Below, in pieces: positions 62,017 through 64,000 of a stretch of DNA of 64,000 bases; position 1 is the stretch's first letter; each line of letters begins with the position of its first letter. The stretch is from NCBI GenBank assembly GCA_036504515.1, contig DASXVA010000009.1, positions 372,001-436,000 of the forward strand, written 5' to 3'. The notes below the pieces were generated by a model. The model was not told the DNA's origin, did no database searches, and was given only the letters and a program-made list of their open reading frames with translations. This DNA is from AWTP1-18 sp036504515 (GTDB lineage: Bacteria; Pseudomonadota; Gammaproteobacteria; Burkholderiales; Rhodocyclaceae). Position numbers and translations under genes: made by a program.

Positions 62017-64000
62017 ATGATTTTATTAAGGTTGATGCTGCGTATGCTGCGCCGCGACATGCGGGCCGGCGAGTTGACCGTGCTGGGTTTGGCCCTGTTG
62101 TTGGCCGTTGCCGCCCTGGGTAGTGTTTCCCTGTTGGGCGATCGGGTCGCCAAGGGCGTGGCCCTTGAGTCTCGTCGCATTCTCGGTGGCGACGTACTTA
62201 TGACGGCCGACCACCCCTGGCAGAACAACTGGCTGAAGGCCGCCCGGGATCAGGGATTGCTGGTGGCGGAAAGCATCGGCTTTCCCAGCATGGTGAGCGG
62301 TAGTGGTGATGCTGTCTTGGCGGACGTGAAAGCCGTCAGTGACAACTATCCCCTGCGAGGACGACTGCGTACGGCCACCGTGCTCAATGGCGCCGATGCC
62401 GAAGTGGCCGCAGTACCGGCCCCCGGCACTGTCTGGCTGGATGAGCGACTAATGGCCGGGCTGGGCGCGCAGGTGGGCGATGCGGTTCGCTTGGGAACCC
62501 GCACCATGACCGTCACCGCTGTCCTGACCCAGGAGCCGGACCGGGGTTTTAACGTTTTCGCCATCGCCCCGCGCCTGATGTTCAATCGGCAAGACCTCGA
62601 TTCCACCGGGCTGATCGGCTTTGGCAGCCGGGTCAGCTATCGCCTTCATCTGGCCGGTGAGGATCGCGCTGTTGCCGCTTTCAACACCTGGGCCAATGCT
62701 CATCTTGGCCGTGGTGAAAAATTGGAAACCCTGGATAACGCCAGACCCGAAGTACGCAACGTGCTGGAACGGGCCGACCGCTTCCTGCGACTGGCAGCCC
62801 TCTTGGCGGTAGTGCTGGCTGCGGTCGCCATGGGCTTGGCTGCGGACCGATACATGCGGCGCCATCTCGATGCCTGCGCCGTATTGCGCTGCCTGGGGGC
62901 CTCCGGCGGGCAAGTGGTCCTGATTCACGGCGGCGAGTTTCTTCTGTTCGGCACCCTTGTCACTTTGCTCGGGGCCTGCCTGGGCTACGGGGCTCAGGCA
63001 TTGCTGGCCTGGCTGCTGTCTGCCCTGGTCGGTAGCAGCTTGCCGGCCCCCGGGTTTGTTGCCTGGGGACAGACCATTCTGGTGGGCCTGGTGCTGGTGG
63101 CCGGGTTTGCCTTGCCGCCCCTGTTGCGCCTGCGCAAGGTGCCGACCGTGCGAGTGTTGCGACGGGAGTGGGATGAGGCCGACGGCGGCAGCCTGACCGC
63201 AACTCTGGCGGGGATTATTGCCCTGGCCGCCTTGATGCGCTGGATCGCCGGTGACTGGATGCTGTGGGCCATTGTGCTGGGCGGCTTTGCCGCGGCCCTG
63301 CTGGTTTACGGTGCTGTCGGCTGGGGTTTCCTGCGGCTGCTACGCAAGCTGGGACGTCATGGCAAAACTGCCATCGGTCCCGGGCTGGGCTGGCGTTACG
63401 GCGTCGCCAACCTCAATCGCCATGTGCGGGCAACCCTGGTACAAGTTGTCACTCTCGGGCTAGCCCTCACGGCCCTGTTACTGCTCACCGTGGCCCGGGG
63501 CGACCTGATGGGGGCTTGGCAATCCCGGGTGCCGGCGGATGCACCGAATCGCTTCGTCATCAATATCCAGCCGGATCAACGGGCTAACCTTGAGGCCTTT
63601 TTCGTCGCCCAAACCTTGCCCAAGCCGGTGCAAGAACCCATGGTGCGAGGGCGTTTGGTGGCCGTGAATGGCAAGCCCATCACGGCAGACAGCTACCCCG
63701 AGGATCAAGCCAAGCGGCTGGTGGAGCGTGAATTCAATTTGTCCTGGAACCAGCGCTTGCCCCCGGGCAATACCGTCAGTGCCGGGCAATGGCATGGTCA
63801 AAGCAAGGAGCCCCAACTGTCGGTGGAGCAGGGGCTGGCCACCACCCTGGGCCTCAAGTTGGGGGACGTACTCAGCTACGACATCGGCGGCAATCGGCTG
63901 GAAGCGCCCATCACTTCGCTACGCAAGCTGGACTGGGATTCCATGCGGGTGAACTTCTTCGTCATGACGCCCCCCGGCGTTCTCGATAATTACCCGGCCA
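62017..64000 (+). CDS. FtsX-type ABC transporter permease (partial, runs off the window)
   Basis: The frame opens at the ATG at 62017 and stays open to the last base, giving 661 codons. It has an N-terminal membrane helix (LTVLGLALLLAVAALGSVSL), a periplasmic MacB-like domain (residues ~45-255), three helices of an FtsX domain (around ADRFLRLAALLAVVLAAVAM and on), then further helices and a second periplasmic part, as in the large YbbP-type permeases that work with an ATPase of the LolD type to move hydrophobic molecules. A start at 62035 with AAGG upstream is also possible. Its ATPase partner should be looked for beyond the window. Confidence 0.88.
   Translation, partial: MILLRLMLRMLRRDMRAGELTVLGLALLLAVAALGSVSLLGDRVAKGVALESRRILGGDVLMTADHPWQNNWLKAARDQGLLVAESIGFPSMVSGSGDAVLADVKAVSDNYPLRGRLRTATVLNGADAEVAAVPAPGTVWLDERLMAGLGAQVGDAVRLGTRTMTVTAVLTQEPDRGFNVFAIAPRLMFNRQDLDSTGLIGFGSRVSYRLHLAGEDRAVAAFNTWANAHLGRGEKLETLDNARPEVRNVLERADRFLRLAALLAVVLAAVAMGLAADRYMRRHLDACAVLRCLGASGGQVVLIHGGEFLLFGTLVTLLGACLGYGAQALLAWLLSALVGSSLPAPGFVAWGQTILVGLVLVAGFALPPLLRLRKVPTVRVLRREWDEADGGSLTATLAGIIALAALMRWIAGDWMLWAIVLGGFAAALLVYGAVGWGFLRLLRKLGRHGKTAIGPGLGWRYGVANLNRHVRATLVQVVTLGLALTALLLLTVARGDLMGAWQSRVPADAPNRFVINIQPDQRANLEAFFVAQTLPKPVQEPMVRGRLVAVNGKPITADSYPEDQAKRLVEREFNLSWNQRLPPGNTVSAGQWHGQSKEPQLSVEQGLATTLGLKLGDVLSYDIGGNRLEAPITSLRKLDWDSMRVNFFVMTPPGVLDNYPA

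Overview
The window is a 64 kb stretch of a betaproteobacterial chromosome. A Rhodocyclales-like or related freshwater lineage is my best guess, with low confidence below class level. The evidence is gene content and order: radC divergent from coaBC-dut, lplT divergent from alr-radA, an rpmB-rpmG pair, and a long cox operon encoding an aa3/caa3-type oxidase with heme A synthesis genes and an opposed DUF2909 gene. Most genes are housekeeping, and coding is dense on both strands.

Layout. 0-7.7 kb: the end of hrpA, a CinA-like protein, an MscS channel, ribosomal proteins L28 and L33, a PilZ protein, radC, coaBC, dut, and three exported proteins (Sel1-repeat, glycine-zipper, SYLF). 7.7-18.3 kb: a 778-bp non-coding stretch, then one 9.8-kb gene for a 3,255-residue protein made almost wholly of 8-9-residue Leu-Thr-Thr-x-Gln repeats and ending in a calcium-binding exoprotein-type domain; a strong terminator follows it. 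18.4-23.7 kb: accessory-looking small genes on the minus strand (ProQ/FinO, a VF530-like protein, several unknowns), an M18 aminopeptidase, an exported unknown protein and tRNA-Val(CAC). 23.9-35.8 kb: gltX, thpR, the amrB-amrA-amrS (AmmeMemoRadiSam) operon, a parD-like gene with map behind a palindromic operator, a glycine-zipper protein, mnmC, lysS and prfC.

35.8-37.6 kb holds the most unusual locus. A DUF1415 gene is followed by a gene for a HEPN-like protein and then by a second, diverged copy of only the 3' third of the DUF1415 gene. This is the footprint expected of a small element that enters a gene and supplies a replacement 3' end. 37.7-44.5 kb: a second glycine-zipper protein, a CYTH-CHAD protein, a diguanylate cyclase, and a membrane GGDEF-EAL protein whose stop overlaps the start of a PhnD-type periplasmic binding protein, which suggests a ligand-controlled c-di-GMP module.

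44.5-52.5 kb is the cytochrome oxidase operon on the minus strand: coxB (fused to cytochrome c), coxA, a 41-residue membrane protein, ctaG, coxC, SURF1, an SCO-like protein, ctaB and ctaA. 52.8-57.2 kb: an orphan FliD-like protein, and branched-chain amino acid ABC transporter genes in which LivM and LivG are fused into one protein. 57.3-64 kb: lplT, alr, radA, a bacteriohemerythrin and an FtsX-type permease that runs off the window.

The three best leads are the nested HEPN element, the giant octad-repeat protein, and the binding-protein/GGDEF-EAL pair. All functions are read from sequence motifs and from memory of the families; no database search was possible.
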